A stretch of 64,000 bases of DNA, from assembly GCF_001909055.1 (NCBI RefSeq), contig NZ_LVWI01000081.1:62001-126000 (forward strand), given 5' to 3'. The DNA is from Paenibacillus helianthi (lineage in GTDB: Bacteria > Bacillota > Bacilli > Paenibacillales > Paenibacillaceae). Position numbers and translations under genes: made by a program. The notes beneath the pieces are model-generated. The model searched no databases, was not told the DNA's origin, and was given only the letters and a program-made list of their open reading frames with translations. Below, piece by piece: positions 7,946 through 17,013 of this stretch. Positions within the stretch are counted from its first letter, which is position 1. Every line of letters starts with the position of its first letter.

Positions 7946-10402
7946 ATGAGTAAGAGAATTGTAATTGTTGGCGGTGTAGCGGGCGGGGCTTCAGCGGCTG
8001 CCCGTCTGCGGAGATTGAATGAACAAGACGAGATTATCCTGGTGGAGCGGGGAGAGCATGTCTCTTTTGCCAATTGCGGACTTCCATATTACATTGGAGA
8101 AACTATAGACTCCAGGGAGAAGTTGTTCCTCCAGACTCCCAAGGGGATACAGCAGAGATTTAATATCGATGTACGGACATTGACTGAGGTTACAGCCATT
8201 GATCGTGAGAGCAAGCAAGTGTTTTCCCGTAATGTGATCACAGGTGAAGTTGTTCAGATTCCTTACGATATTCTGATCCTGTCTCCCGGTGCACGACCGG
8301 TTGTTCCTCAAATTCCTGGGATCACCAGTGCGGATAATCTGTTCACACTGAGAAACATTCCAGATACAGACCGGATCAAGGCATATGTCGATCATCAGCA
8401 TCCGAAGCACGCAACGGTTATCGGAGCTGGATTTATCGGGCTGGAAATGGCGGAGAATCTGCGGGAACGCGGGCTTGAAGTGACGGTAATTGACCGGGGT
8501 ACACAGATATTGAACCCGCTTGATCCCGAAATGGCACGACCGGTTGAAGAACACATGCGGTTGAACGGAGTGGAGCTCCGGTTGAATGAGGGTGTGGAGG
8601 CGATCATAGAGGGTGGCCGATTGCTACAGCTCGCATCTGGTACGACTTTTGCTACGGATATGATTATTCTAGCCATTGGAGTTACACCGGAGAATGAGCT
8701 GGCCAGAAACAGTGGACTGGAGCTGGGAGTCCGGGGGGCTGTAAAAGTTACCGCCACACTGCAGACAAGTGATCCTGCGATCTATGCAGTAGGGGATGTT
8801 ATTGAAGTCAGAGATAAAGTTCAAGGCTTTGAAACCATGGTATCACTCGCTTGGGGCGCCAACCGTCAGGGCCGTCTTGCCGCAGATCATATCAATGGCC
8901 GGTCCATTGCTTATGAAGGCGCTTTGGGCACAGCAATTATCAAAACCTTTGGCTTGACCTCGGCCCTTACCGGGAATAATGAGAAAACACTGAAATCTCT
9001 GGGAGTTCCATATGAAGCCATACACATCCACCCAAATTCACATGCGGGCTATTACCCAGGTGCAGCCCCAATTGCTATTAAACTGCTGTTCAGCCCCCAG
9101 ACAGGAGAAATATTTGGGGCTCAGGCAGTGGGAAGTGAAGGCGCCGACAAACGGATTGATGTGATTGCTACGGCTATCCGGGGAAAGCTCAGAGCAGACG
9201 AACTGGCGGATATAGAGCTGGCCTACGCGCCACCGTATTCTTCTGCCAAAGACCCCGTGAATATGGCCGGATATGTTGCTTCTAATGTAATGGAAGGTAT
9301 GGTGAAGAATCTTCAATGGTACCAAGTGGATGACTTCACCCGGTCCGGGGGGCTTATTATCGACGTCAGAGATGAGGTGGAGCGTCTTGCCGGTTATATT
9401 CCCGGTTCCATCAACATCCCTCTTTCCGAGCTGAGAAACCGCCTTACTGAAATACCTTCTGATCAAAAGCTTGCGGTATCCTGCCAAGTCGGTCTCAGAG
9501 GGTATATCGCGGCAAGAATGCTGATGCAGTATGGATACGATGTGCAAAATGTTGACGGAGGCTATAAAACCTACGCTGTGATGGCCATAGACAGAGGTGT
9601 AGATCCAGAAGGAGAAAAGAAAAATCGGATTAATGTTCCAGAAGTTTCCAGTCCTACTGAACAGCGGCTTATGCTGGATGCTTGCGGATTGCAGTGCCCT
9701 GGCCCTATACTCAAAGTATACGAGACCGTGAAGTCTATGGAAGAGGGACAGCAGCTTGAAATTGTAGCAACAGATTTTGGTTTTGCCGCGGATATCCGGC
9801 AGTGGTGTCTCAAGACGCAGAATACACTGGAATCCTTGGATGTGTCAGGGGGCAAGGTTCAGGCCCTTGTGCGTAAAGGAATTCAAAAGCCAGTGGAGGC
9901 AGATGCGGCTCCTCTTACCTCAACAGCTGAGAAGGAAGGAACGTCTATGGTTATCTTCAGCGGGGATCTGGATAAGGCGATCGCTTCGTTCATTATTGCC
10001 TCCGGGGCAGCTGCTATGGGCAAGCAAGTCACGATGTTCTTCACCTTTTGGGGATTAAATCTGTTGCGTCGCGAGCAGGCTCCAGAGGTTCACAAAAAGG
10101 GACTGGACAAAATGTTTGGCATGATGATGCCTCAAGGTACCCGTAAATTGTCCCTCTCCAAAATGAATATGGGCGGTCTCGGGGCAAAACTGATCCGGCA
10201 CACCATGAAACGAAAGAATGTGGACTCTCTTGAACAGCTGATGTCGGGGGCCATCCATGCAGGTGTAAAGCTGATGGCCTGTACAATGAGTATGGATATC
10301 ATGGGAATCAAGCAGGAGGAATTAATAGCAGGCGTTGAATTTGGCGGCGTCGCCAGTTACCTAGGGGCCGCTGAGGATTCAGGCGTCAATTTGTTCATCT
10401 AA
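7946..10402 (+). CDS. CoA-disulfide reductase / rhodanese / TusA / DsrE-like fusion protein
   Basis: 818 residues from the ATG at 7946, after GAGGAGG. Domains in order: (1) FAD/NAD(P)H disulfide reductase, about 1-445, with the FAD loop GGVAGGASAAAR and redox Cys44 in SFANCGLPYY, as in CoA-disulfide reductase (CoADR/Npsr); (2) rhodanese, about 455-550, with catalytic Cys513 in SCQVGLRG; (3) TusA-like sulfur carrier, about 573-640, with Cys580 and Cys584 in ACGLQCPGP; (4) DsrE/DsrF-like domain, about 650-818. These four activities handle persulfide sulfur. Joining them in one chain implies internal sulfur relay and reduction of CoA-persulfide or polysulfide. A CstR-like sensor follows 15 bases downstream. 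Confidence 0.9.
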   Translation: MSKRIVIVGGVAGGASAAARLRRLNEQDEIILVERGEHVSFANCGLPYYIGETIDSREKLFLQTPKGIQQRFNIDVRTLTEVTAIDRESKQVFSRNVITGEVVQIPYDILILSPGARPVVPQIPGITSADNLFTLRNIPDTDRIKAYVDHQHPKHATVIGAGFIGLEMAENLRERGLEVTVIDRGTQILNPLDPEMARPVEEHMRLNGVELRLNEGVEAIIEGGRLLQLASGTTFATDMIILAIGVTPENELARNSGLELGVRGAVKVTATLQTSDPAIYAVGDVIEVRDKVQGFETMVSLAWGANRQGRLAADHINGRSIAYEGALGTAIIKTFGLTSALTGNNEKTLKSLGVPYEAIHIHPNSHAGYYPGAAPIAIKLLFSPQTGEIFGAQAVGSEGADKRIDVIATAIRGKLRADELADIELAYAPPYSSAKDPVNMAGYVASNVMEGMVKNLQWYQVDDFTRSGGLIIDVRDEVERLAGYIPGSINIPLSELRNRLTEIPSDQKLAVSCQVGLRGYIAARMLMQYGYDVQNVDGGYKTYAVMAIDRGVDPEGEKKNRINVPEVSSPTEQRLMLDACGLQCPGPILKVYETVKSMEEGQQLEIVATDFGFAADIRQWCLKTQNTLESLDVSGGKVQALVRKGIQKPVEADAAPLTSTAEKEGTSMVIFSGDLDKAIASFIIASGAAAMGKQVTMFFTFWGLNLLRREQAPEVHKKGLDKMFGMMMPQGTRKLSLSKMNMGGLGAKLIRHTMKRKNVDSLEQLMSGAIHAGVKLMACTMSMDIMGIKQEELIAGVEFGGVASYLGAAEDSGVNLFI

Positions 10403-10417
10403 AGGAAGTGTATAGCA

Positions 10418-10678
10418 ATGGAATATGATAAAGGGATCAAGAATAGACTGAAACGCATTGAAGGACAAGTTCGGGGCGTGTTAAGTATGCTGGAAGAAGG
10501 ACAAGACTGCAGGGAGATTGTTATCCAGCTCACCGCAATACGAACAGCCGTAGACCGTACGGTAGGTGCCGTCATCGGAGCCAACCTGGAGCATTGTATC
10601 CAGGAGGAGCTACAGCAAGGGAATTCGCCCAATCAAGTCATTCAAGAGGCGGTAGAACTGCTGGTGAAAAGCCGATAA
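10418..10678 (+). CDS. cstR: CsoR-family repressor of the persulfide-sensing CstR type
   Basis: 86 residues, all-helical CsoR/RcnR fold (NRLKRIEGQVRGV signature). Two cysteines are placed as in S. aureus CstR: one in GQDCRE, one in NLEHCIQ. The position four residues before the second Cys, which is the copper-ligand His in CsoR, is Asn here, as in CstR; the C-terminal EAVELLVKS also matches CstR closely. I therefore favour persulfide/polysulfide sensing by disulfide or trisulfide crosslinking over copper sensing. It probably represses its own operon through the operators at 7886-7927. Confidence 0.85.
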   Translation: MEYDKGIKNRLKRIEGQVRGVLSMLEEGQDCREIVIQLTAIRTAVDRTVGAVIGANLEHCIQEELQQGNSPNQVIQEAVELLVKSR

Positions 10679-10680
10679 CT

Positions 10681-10721
10681 AAAAGAACAGCTACGGAATT
10701 GATTCCGCGCTGTTCTTTTTT
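10681..10721. terminator. Terminator between cstR and the convergent MATE gene
   Basis: Stem AAAAGAACAGC.../GCTGTTCTTTT with an inner CGGAATTGATTCCG hairpin. T runs on both strands suit termination in both directions. Confidence 0.8.
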
Positions 10722-10722
10722 G

Positions 10723-12093
10723 TTATATCCGGGCAGTATTGGTTTTGGTATGTCCGTACTGGCGCTGTACTTTGACAAGACGGGACAGCAGGAGGATAGC
10801 CCCGATGGCTAACCCGGTGATCAGGCCAATCCAGTATCCGTAAGCACCTAAATCTGTATAGGTTGCGAGTAGATATCCCGTGGGTAGACCGATTACCCAG
10901 TAAGCAACAAAACAGATAATAAAAGCCGGATTCACATCCTTGTAGCCCCGAAGTACCCCTTGTGTAGGAGTGGCAATTGCATCGGAAATCTGAAAGAAAA
11001 TGGCGTAAATTAGGAAATGCTGAATAAGTGAAATGACCTCGGGCTCATCTGAATACAAGCCGGCGACGTGATTACCTGCGAATAGCAGCACGAGAGCTGT
11101 AACCAGAGAGAGTACAGCAGCAGTCCCGATACCCATAATTCCGTATTGCCGGGCATCCTTCAATCTGCCGGACCCGCTCTCAAAGCCGACGAGGATCGTC
11201 AGGCTCATGCAAATGCTCAGCGGGATCATATACAATGTGGAGGCAAAATTAATTGCCGCTTGATGGGCAGCAATGGTTACGGTATCGAACCGGCTCATCA
11301 GTAGCGTAACTGCGGAGAAGACTGCCGTTTCGAAGAAAATAGAGAAGCCGATGGGTACTCCGATCTTAAGCAGTTCTTTGAAGCTCCGCCGGGACATGGA
11401 GTAGAATCTGCGGAACAATTGCAGACTGCGGAACGGCTCGGACCGATAGACGAAGAACAGAGAGATGGCAAAAATCACCCAATAGGTTATAGCTGATGCA
11501 ACGCCTGCACCAACGCCGCCAAGACGGGGGAATCCAAATTTTCCAAAAATCAGTAGATAGTTGAGGCCTACATTTACCGGTAATGCAATTAGCGTGATGA
11601 ACATAGAAACCCTTGTCTGCCCGAGAGCATCAATACAGCTGCGAATTACGGTGTAACCAAACAGCGGAATGATTCCTACGGAGATGGCGCAGAGGAAACG
11701 GAAGGCAATATCACGCACCTGTGGTTCCAGGTTCATGAAATCAAGTACAGGCGATAGGGCAAACGCACCGAATACCAGCACCAAGAGCGATATGAGCAGG
11801 GACAGCCACATGCCTTGAGTAACCTGATAAGCTACGTCTTTTTCATTTTTACTTCCCATCAAATGAGATACTATGGGTGTAATCCCCATGAGGATACCGC
11901 TGAGTCCGGTTTGGATGGGAATCCACAGGCTGGTTCCAATCGCTACGCCGGCCAAGTCATTCGTGCCATATTTGCCTGACATATTCGTATCAAAAAAAGT
12001 GATGGCGGACAACGCAACCTGTGTAATAAGGATAGGAAATAAAATATACAGGAATTGTCTAGCCTTTTGCTTCATTGAAGTCGTGGGTATCAT
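10723..12093 (-). CDS. MATE family efflux transporter
   Basis: 456 residues with about 12 hydrophobic helices arranged as two similar halves (MatE domains about 15-175 and 240-400). MATE proteins exchange Na+ or H+ for cationic drugs or metabolites. The N-terminus ILFPILITQVALSAITFFDTNMSG is the typical first MatE helix. The ATG at 12093 has AGAGG 10 bases upstream. It is monocistronic and convergent with the cst operon. Subclass (NorM or DinF-like) and substrate are undetermined. Confidence 0.9.
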   Translation of the reverse strand: MIPTTSMKQKARQFLYILFPILITQVALSAITFFDTNMSGKYGTNDLAGVAIGTSLWIPIQTGLSGILMGITPIVSHLMGSKNEKDVAYQVTQGMWLSLLISLLVLVFGAFALSPVLDFMNLEPQVRDIAFRFLCAISVGIIPLFGYTVIRSCIDALGQTRVSMFITLIALPVNVGLNYLLIFGKFGFPRLGGVGAGVASAITYWVIFAISLFFVYRSEPFRSLQLFRRFYSMSRRSFKELLKIGVPIGFSIFFETAVFSAVTLLMSRFDTVTIAAHQAAINFASTLYMIPLSICMSLTILVGFESGSGRLKDARQYGIMGIGTAAVLSLVTALVLLFAGNHVAGLYSDEPEVISLIQHFLIYAIFFQISDAIATPTQGVLRGYKDVNPAFIICFVAYWVIGLPTGYLLATYTDLGAYGYWIGLITGLAIGAILLLSRLVKVQRQYGHTKTNTARI

Positions 12094-12149
12094 TGTATAT
12101 AAGCCTCTTCATTCTTATATTTAATTTCCGGGACCAATCCCAGTAAAAT

Positions 12150-12168
12150 GACCCCACAATGTGGGGTC
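12150..12168. repeat. Perfect inverted repeat upstream of the MATE gene
   Basis: GACCCCAC-AAT-GTGGGGTC, 8-base arms, no mismatches. It lies about 57 bases upstream of the MATE start and about 53 bases downstream of the DUF4015 gene stop, both on the minus strand. It could be a regulator site for the MATE gene or a weak terminator for DUF4015, since only ATTTTACT follows it in that direction. Confidence 0.6.
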
Positions 12169-12220
12169 TATAATGGATGCTTGTAAAATAAGAATTCTAA
12201 AATGGCAGAAAACTTTTTTC

Positions 12221-13471
12221 TTATTTTTCGTAATCTACACCGGAAGTATAACGGTTATTGGCATTCCAGAGCAGGAATTCATCGACGTTCTTTTCTTTTA
12301 GGGCACGTATCTGGTCCTCAACCTGCTGTTTGCCATATTTGACATAATGCCCGCTTCCGAGCCAGCTTGCGGTGAAGTCCTGAATCCAGGGACGGATGAT
12401 TGGTTTGAAGCTGCCTAGGGGATCAAGCTTCTTATGTGTATCCACCATGGAGCCTTTGATAGTGGCGTATGGGTTCTTATCCGGATCTTTCACATCAAAC
12501 CAGCCGGTTGAGTAGTGGCTTGGATAGACCATTGGGCTGATAACATCGACATTCTTGGAGATTTTTACAAAGTCCTGGCCGATGCCTTCCGCAGCAGGGA
12601 CAGAGGCTGCATAGCCAAAAATATCAACCGAAACACGTACGCCGAGCGGGCTAAGTTCGGTTTTGGCATATTTAACAAAATCAGAAATGATCTCTACCCG
12701 TGGACGGTCGCTTTTTGTGTATTTGAGTGTGTCTGCGCGTTTTTCGAAGCCTTCAGGAAAACGAACATAATCGAACTGGATTTCCTTGAAGCCGAGTTTG
12801 GCGGCTTCTTTGGCGATATCTACGTTGTATTTCCATACATCCTGATTATATGGATTCACGAAGCTGTCTCCGCCCTTATTGGTCCATACTGAACCATTGG
12901 CAGTAACAAAGGACATCTCAGGTTTTTTCTTGGCGAGTACGGAATCCTTGAATACAACAATCCGTGCAATGGGGTAGACGTTATGCTTCTTCAAACGTTC
13001 CATCAGTTTGTTGATGTCACCAATGAACGGCTGAGGATGGCCCATCTGCTGAAGCTCTGCGTTATCTGTTTTATATGTGATGTATCCGGCATCGTCTTTA
13101 ATATCAATGACCATAGAATTCAGCTCGGTTTGGTCGAGCAGGTTGAGCAAAGTCTCCATCCGGGATCCACCAGCGCTATAGGCTGTTACGTAAATGCCTT
13201 TGACCTTAGGGGCATCCGGCTGAGGATCGGTTAGAAGTGCGGTGTCTGTAGCACCCGGGGAAGCTTCGGCGTCCGGCGTAGCGCCTGGAGCAGGTGTTGC
13301 TTCGTTTCCTCCCGCGGTGTTCGGTGAAGCGTTAGGATTTGATGAGTGCTGTGCGGCGATGGATGGGTTTATGGCGGACTGTAGTGCGGCGGTCACGTCG
13401 GCTTCGTGTGAATTATGCTGTACGCCGACGCTTCCCAGAGCCATCATCAGTAGAGCCCAGGTGATATTCAT
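12221..13471 (-). CDS. Secreted putative glycoside hydrolase (DUF4015)
   Basis: 416 residues. An N-terminal hydrophobic stretch (NITWALLMMALGSVGV) looks like a signal peptide or anchor. A low-complexity linker rich in Ala, Pro, Asn and Thr follows to about residue 85, then a TIM-barrel-like DUF4015 domain: KGIYVTAYSAGG, MVIDIKDDAGYITY, EIQFDYVRFPEG, VSVDIFGYA, DVISPMVYPSHYS. The FDYVRFPEG and MVYPSHY segments are conserved in this family of predicted polysaccharide hydrolases related to GH13/YngK. The substrate is unknown, perhaps a cell-wall or envelope glycan. The ATG follows GGGAG. Confidence 0.85.
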   Translation of the reverse strand: MNITWALLMMALGSVGVQHNSHEADVTAALQSAINPSIAAQHSSNPNASPNTAGGNEATPAPGATPDAEASPGATDTALLTDPQPDAPKVKGIYVTAYSAGGSRMETLLNLLDQTELNSMVIDIKDDAGYITYKTDNAELQQMGHPQPFIGDINKLMERLKKHNVYPIARIVVFKDSVLAKKKPEMSFVTANGSVWTNKGGDSFVNPYNQDVWKYNVDIAKEAAKLGFKEIQFDYVRFPEGFEKRADTLKYTKSDRPRVEIISDFVKYAKTELSPLGVRVSVDIFGYAASVPAAEGIGQDFVKISKNVDVISPMVYPSHYSTGWFDVKDPDKNPYATIKGSMVDTHKKLDPLGSFKPIIRPWIQDFTASWLGSGHYVKYGKQQVEDQIRALKEKNVDEFLLWNANNRYTSGVDYEK

Positions 13472-13671
13472 TTGTTATTCTCTCCCTTTATGTACATTCC
13501 CTTAAAGTATAAAGGAACGGCAGCGTCCAAAAAGAACAGACTTGTAACAATCCCCGTAATTTTGTTCGCATAAAAACCGTTCTTGTTGTTTATAAACGGG
13601 ATGTACAGATTTTAAACCATACAATTCATAAGAATGATTGCCCTGGCCTTTAAAAAGGTGGTACCTAAAGC

Positions 13672-13724
13672 TTTAAAAAAGTAAATGCCGCTCGGGTCCG
13701 GCCACGGCCGAATCCAAAGCGGCA
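13672..13724 (-). terminator. Terminator of the 13754-13948 gene
   Basis: On the minus strand, TGCCGCT.../AGCGGCA enclose a GGCCGTGGCC inner stem, followed by ATTTACTTTTTT. Confidence 0.75.
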
Positions 13725-13753
13725 ACTATTAAAACGGGTTCCAAGCATTTTAC

Positions 13754-13948
13754 TTATTGAAGATACGCAGAATTCTGATGCTCGTAAATGCTGTAATGGA
13801 TAATATCCATCGCATCTTCCGGTTCCAGAATACTCAGACCGTCACGCAGAACAATCACAGAGTTCAATTCATCCTGCTTCAGAAAAGGTATCATATCCGG
13901 ATACCATCTCATGACGATTGCTGACAGTTTTACCGTTTCCATTTCCAC
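13754..13948 (-). CDS. Small hypothetical protein (about 64 aa)
   Basis: The frame opens at GTG 13957, but GTG 13948 sits 9 bases after AAAGG and is preferred. The product is a small acidic protein (RWYPDMIPFLKQDELNSVIVLRDG...EPEDAMDIIHYSIYEHQ) without membrane segments. I do not recognise it. A good terminator follows, which supports a real transcript. Confidence 0.55.
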   Translation of the reverse strand: MEMETVKLSAIVMRWYPDMIPFLKQDELNSVIVLRDGLSILEPEDAMDIIHYSIYEHQNSAYLQ

Positions 13949-14114
13949 AACAATCACCCTTTCCTTTTTCGAATAGTGCTGAATTGAATTCAGGTTTCAT
14001 CGGAAAACGAAGTGCCAGGAAAAAAGAGGGTAAATCACAATCTTCATGAAATTTGTAAGGTCCTGCGTGAGTCTAATATATCATAATTTTAAAGTATGCG
14101 CATTTTTTTTGAGC

Positions 14115-14942
14115 CTATCTTTTGCGGAAGGAACCCATTACCCCAACTGTTTCTACGATGTTCACAAAAGCCTGCGGGTCACTGTTTTTGATAATCCGCT
14201 TTAATTCAGCCAGCTCATAACGTGTAGTCACTGTCATTAGCATGTCCCGCTCCACATGAGAATAAGCACCTTCAGTTTTAATCTTTGTCACTCCGCGCTG
14301 CAGTCCAAGAAGCTGTTGAAGCAGTTCATCGGTGCGTGTGGTTACAATGTAAACCGTCACTTTAATGTGGCTGACGTGAATCAGATCCACGACCTTGCCT
14401 GACACGTAAATAGAAACCATCGATGCCAGTGCTAAATTCCAATTGTTGTCAAAATAGGCTGCAGTTAGAATGACAAGCCCATTCAGTCCAACGAGCACAT
14501 TACCAATTGGAAAGTCACGGTGCTTAATAATTATGGAGCCCAGAATATCGAAGCCCCCTGAAGAACCGCCCACCCGGAAGGATACACCGGCGCCGACACC
14601 AACAAGCACTCCCCCAAATACGGAGGCGAGTAACATATCTGAAGCTACAGTGGCCGTTGGGATTAAAGTCATAAGCCAGGTAGTAGCACCTACCGACAGG
14701 ATACTCAGGACAATAAATCTCCGTCCGAGCTGAAACCAGCCTGCTACCAGTAAAGGTACATTGAACAACAGATACATTAAGCTGATATTGAACGGGGTAA
14801 AGTATCCGACCAACATGGCCAGCCCTGAAACTCCTCCGCTCAGCAGTCTGTGAGGAATTAAAAACAGGTTAAAGCCGCATGCAATCATCGCTGAACCGAA
14901 GATAATTGCAAGGTAATTCCCGATTTGTTTTAGTCTTGACAA
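14115..14942 (-). CDS. YitT family membrane protein (DUF161 + DUF2179)
   Basis: 275 residues, TTG start after AGAGGTGA. Five to six membrane helices in the first 190 residues include the family signature GGxSGGxDIL (RVGGSSGGFDILGSII). A soluble DUF2179 domain follows (about 200-275; VTKIKTEGAYSHVERDMLMTVTTRYELAELKRIIK), predicted to bind ligand at the membrane face. Firmicutes carry several paralogues (YitT, YpjC, YqfU, YvjA) of unknown transport role, so no specific name is given. It is divergent from the DEAD-box helicase leader. Confidence 0.88.
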   Translation of the reverse strand: MSRLKQIGNYLAIIFGSAMIACGFNLFLIPHRLLSGGVSGLAMLVGYFTPFNISLMYLLFNVPLLVAGWFQLGRRFIVLSILSVGATTWLMTLIPTATVASDMLLASVFGGVLVGVGAGVSFRVGGSSGGFDILGSIIIKHRDFPIGNVLVGLNGLVILTAAYFDNNWNLALASMVSIYVSGKVVDLIHVSHIKVTVYIVTTRTDELLQQLLGLQRGVTKIKTEGAYSHVERDMLMTVTTRYELAELKRIIKNSDPQAFVNIVETVGVMGSFRKR

Positions 14943-15016
14943 GCAAATTCACCTCTGACGCGTAATGTAAGTAATGAAAGTAAGGAATACACTGGTATTC
15001 CTAATCGGGTTTGTGA

Positions 15017-15260
15017 TATAATGTATAGGATATTCTTGAGTAGGACGTTACAATAGTGTTTTTTGCATTGATTAGAGTGCAAGAACACAATTGTTCAGGC
15101 ATATTCACCCAGGCCTGATCAGGACATCTTTTGGTCCCAATGCGAGCTAAACCATGCAGAGAATCCGGCATGATTGGACAGCCTATAAATGTGTTTACCG
15201 CTACTTAAGAATACAGACAAGCATGTGGAATGTCCACTGTATAGAAGGAGCATGAATAAT
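15017..15260 (+). promoter_or_regulatory. Extended -10 promoter and long structured leader of the DEAD-box helicase
   Basis: TGATATAAT (extended -10, TATAAT at 15017-15022) without a good -35. About 230 bases separate it from the helicase start. The leader includes a hairpin of GTGTTTTTTGCA with TGCAAGAACAC around 15055-15090. Long leaders are characteristic of cold-shock-controlled RNA helicase and csp genes, where temperature-dependent folding controls stability or translation. That role is inferred here. Confidence 0.55.
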
Positions 15261-16931
15261 TTGAAAACATTCGCAGAATTCGGCTTGGAGCCAAAAGTGC
15301 TGCAAGCAATCACAGAGCTAGGATTTGAGGAATCTACACCCATTCAGGAGCAGGCTATCCCAATTGCAATGGCAGGATCGGACCTTATCGGCCAGGCACA
15401 GACAGGTACCGGTAAAACTGCTGCTTTTGGTATTCCCCTCATTTCCAAGATTCCCCGGGAAGAAGAGAAAATCGTAGCTCTCATAATGACACCGACCCGT
15501 GAGCTTGCCATTCAAGTCGCCGAAGAAATCGGCAAACTGACCCGTTTCAAAGGTCTCCGTTCCCTGGCTATTTACGGCGGTCAGGATATCGGCCGTCAAA
15601 TCCGCGGTCTGAAAAAGAAACCGCAAATCATCATCGGTACACCGGGACGCCTTTTGGATCATATCAACCGCAAGACTATCCGTTTGGATGATGTTCAAAC
15701 CATCGTCTTGGATGAAGCGGATGAAATGCTGGATATGGGATTCATGGAGGATATTCAATCGATCCTCAAGCTTGTACCAGAAGAACGCCAAACCATGCTG
15801 TTCTCAGCAACAATGCCCCCTAACATTCAACGTCTTGCCCAGCAGTTCCTGAAGAATCCACAACATGTTTCTGTAATTCCTAAGCAAATCAGTGCACCTT
15901 TGATTGATCAAGCTTACATCGAAGTGCCTGAACGGCAGAAATTTGAAGCGCTGAGCCGCTTGATTGACATGGAGTCTCCTGATCTGGCTATCGTATTCGG
16001 CCGTACCAAACGCCGGGTTGATGAGCTTGCTGAAGGATTGCAGAAACGTGGTTATTCTGCAGACGGCCTTCATGGTGACCTGTCCCAGAATCAGCGTGAT
16101 GCTGTAATGCGCAAATTCCGCGATGGCAGCATTGACGTGCTTGTAGCTACCGACGTAGCGGCACGCGGTCTCGATGTTTCCGGCGTGACACATGTTATTA
16201 ACTTTGACCTTCCACAGGATCCGGAGAGCTATGTACACCGTATCGGCCGTACTGGCCGCGCCGGCAAGGAAGGTACTGCCTGGTCTTTCGTGACGCCACG
16301 TGAGATGGATCACCTGCATTTGATTGAGCGTGTTACCCGTCACCGTATTACCCGCAAACCTCTTCCAACGATGGCTGAGGCTATCGAAGGCAAACAACGC
16401 ATTACAGCTGAACGTTTGCTGGCAATGGTAGAAGACGGCGGTGAGCTGAACGAATACAAAGGCATTGCTATTCAGCTTCTGGAGCAATATGATTCAGTTC
16501 AACTGCTGTCTGCAGCAATGAAGCTGCTTACCGGTGACACCAAAGATGCTCAGATTGAATTGACACCGGAAGATCCTATCCGTGCTAAACGTCGTGGTGG
16601 CAAAAATGATATCCGCAGTGGACGCAAGCCTAACGGCGGATATGGCGGTAACCGCACAGGTTCAGGTACAGGTACAGGTACAGGCGGAGGATACAGAGGC
16701 AACCGTGACAATGCAAGCGGCGGCACCAGCGGCAGCAGCAGCAGTCGTGGCGGTTATAGCAGCGGCTACGGTAGCAATAGCAGCGGCGGATATGGCGGCG
16801 GCTACAAAGGCAACCGTGATTCCGGTGCGAGCCGTGATGCAGGCGCTGGACGCAGCAGTGACCGCAAACCATCCACACGCCCAAGCAGCACTAGCACACG
16901 CCCGGCTAAACGCGAAGATTACGATATTTAA
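15261..16931 (+). CDS. DEAD-box ATP-dependent RNA helicase (CshA-like)
   Basis: About 556 residues. TTG 15261 is 9 bases after AAGGAG; an ATG three codons earlier is too close to that site. Helicase core: Q-motif (FEESTPIQEQAIP), motif I AQTGTGKT, Ia PTRELA, Ib TPGRLLDH, II DEAD, III SAT, IV VFGRTKRRVDEL, V ATDVAARGLD, VI HRIGRTGRAG. The C-terminal part (after about residue 455) is a low-complexity Gly/Ser/Arg/Tyr tail typical of RNA-binding helicases. CshA-type enzymes unwind mRNA and rRNA, work with the RNA degradosome and help cold growth. Transcription ends at the terminator at 16952-16992. Confidence 0.93.
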   Translation: MKTFAEFGLEPKVLQAITELGFEESTPIQEQAIPIAMAGSDLIGQAQTGTGKTAAFGIPLISKIPREEEKIVALIMTPTRELAIQVAEEIGKLTRFKGLRSLAIYGGQDIGRQIRGLKKKPQIIIGTPGRLLDHINRKTIRLDDVQTIVLDEADEMLDMGFMEDIQSILKLVPEERQTMLFSATMPPNIQRLAQQFLKNPQHVSVIPKQISAPLIDQAYIEVPERQKFEALSRLIDMESPDLAIVFGRTKRRVDELAEGLQKRGYSADGLHGDLSQNQRDAVMRKFRDGSIDVLVATDVAARGLDVSGVTHVINFDLPQDPESYVHRIGRTGRAGKEGTAWSFVTPREMDHLHLIERVTRHRITRKPLPTMAEAIEGKQRITAERLLAMVEDGGELNEYKGIAIQLLEQYDSVQLLSAAMKLLTGDTKDAQIELTPEDPIRAKRRGGKNDIRSGRKPNGGYGGNRTGSGTGTGTGGGYRGNRDNASGGTSGSSSSRGGYSSGYGSNSSGGYGGGYKGNRDSGASRDAGAGRSSDRKPSTRPSSTSTRPAKREDYDI

Positions 16932-16951
16932 TTAGCAGGCCTGATAACACA

Positions 16952-16992
16952 AGAAGACGAGAAGCCTTTAGACGGCTCTCGTCTTCTTTTTG
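16952..16992 (+). terminator. Terminator of the DEAD-box helicase gene
   Basis: AGAAGACGAGA...TCTCGTCTTCT stem with inner GCC/GGC pairing, then a T run. Confidence 0.88.
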
Positions 16993-17013
16993 GTTTGTAG
17001 CAAGGTTTTATTT

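Noticed and set aside
13657..13665. GGTGGTACC, resembling the T-box antiterminator core
   Set aside because: The following GCG is missing, no specifier loop or matching terminator is present, and the downstream plus strand has no amino-acid gene.
16582..16935. Ala/Val-rich frame overlapping the helicase tail
   Set aside because: Shadow of the low-complexity Gly/Ser/Arg-coding repeat in another frame.
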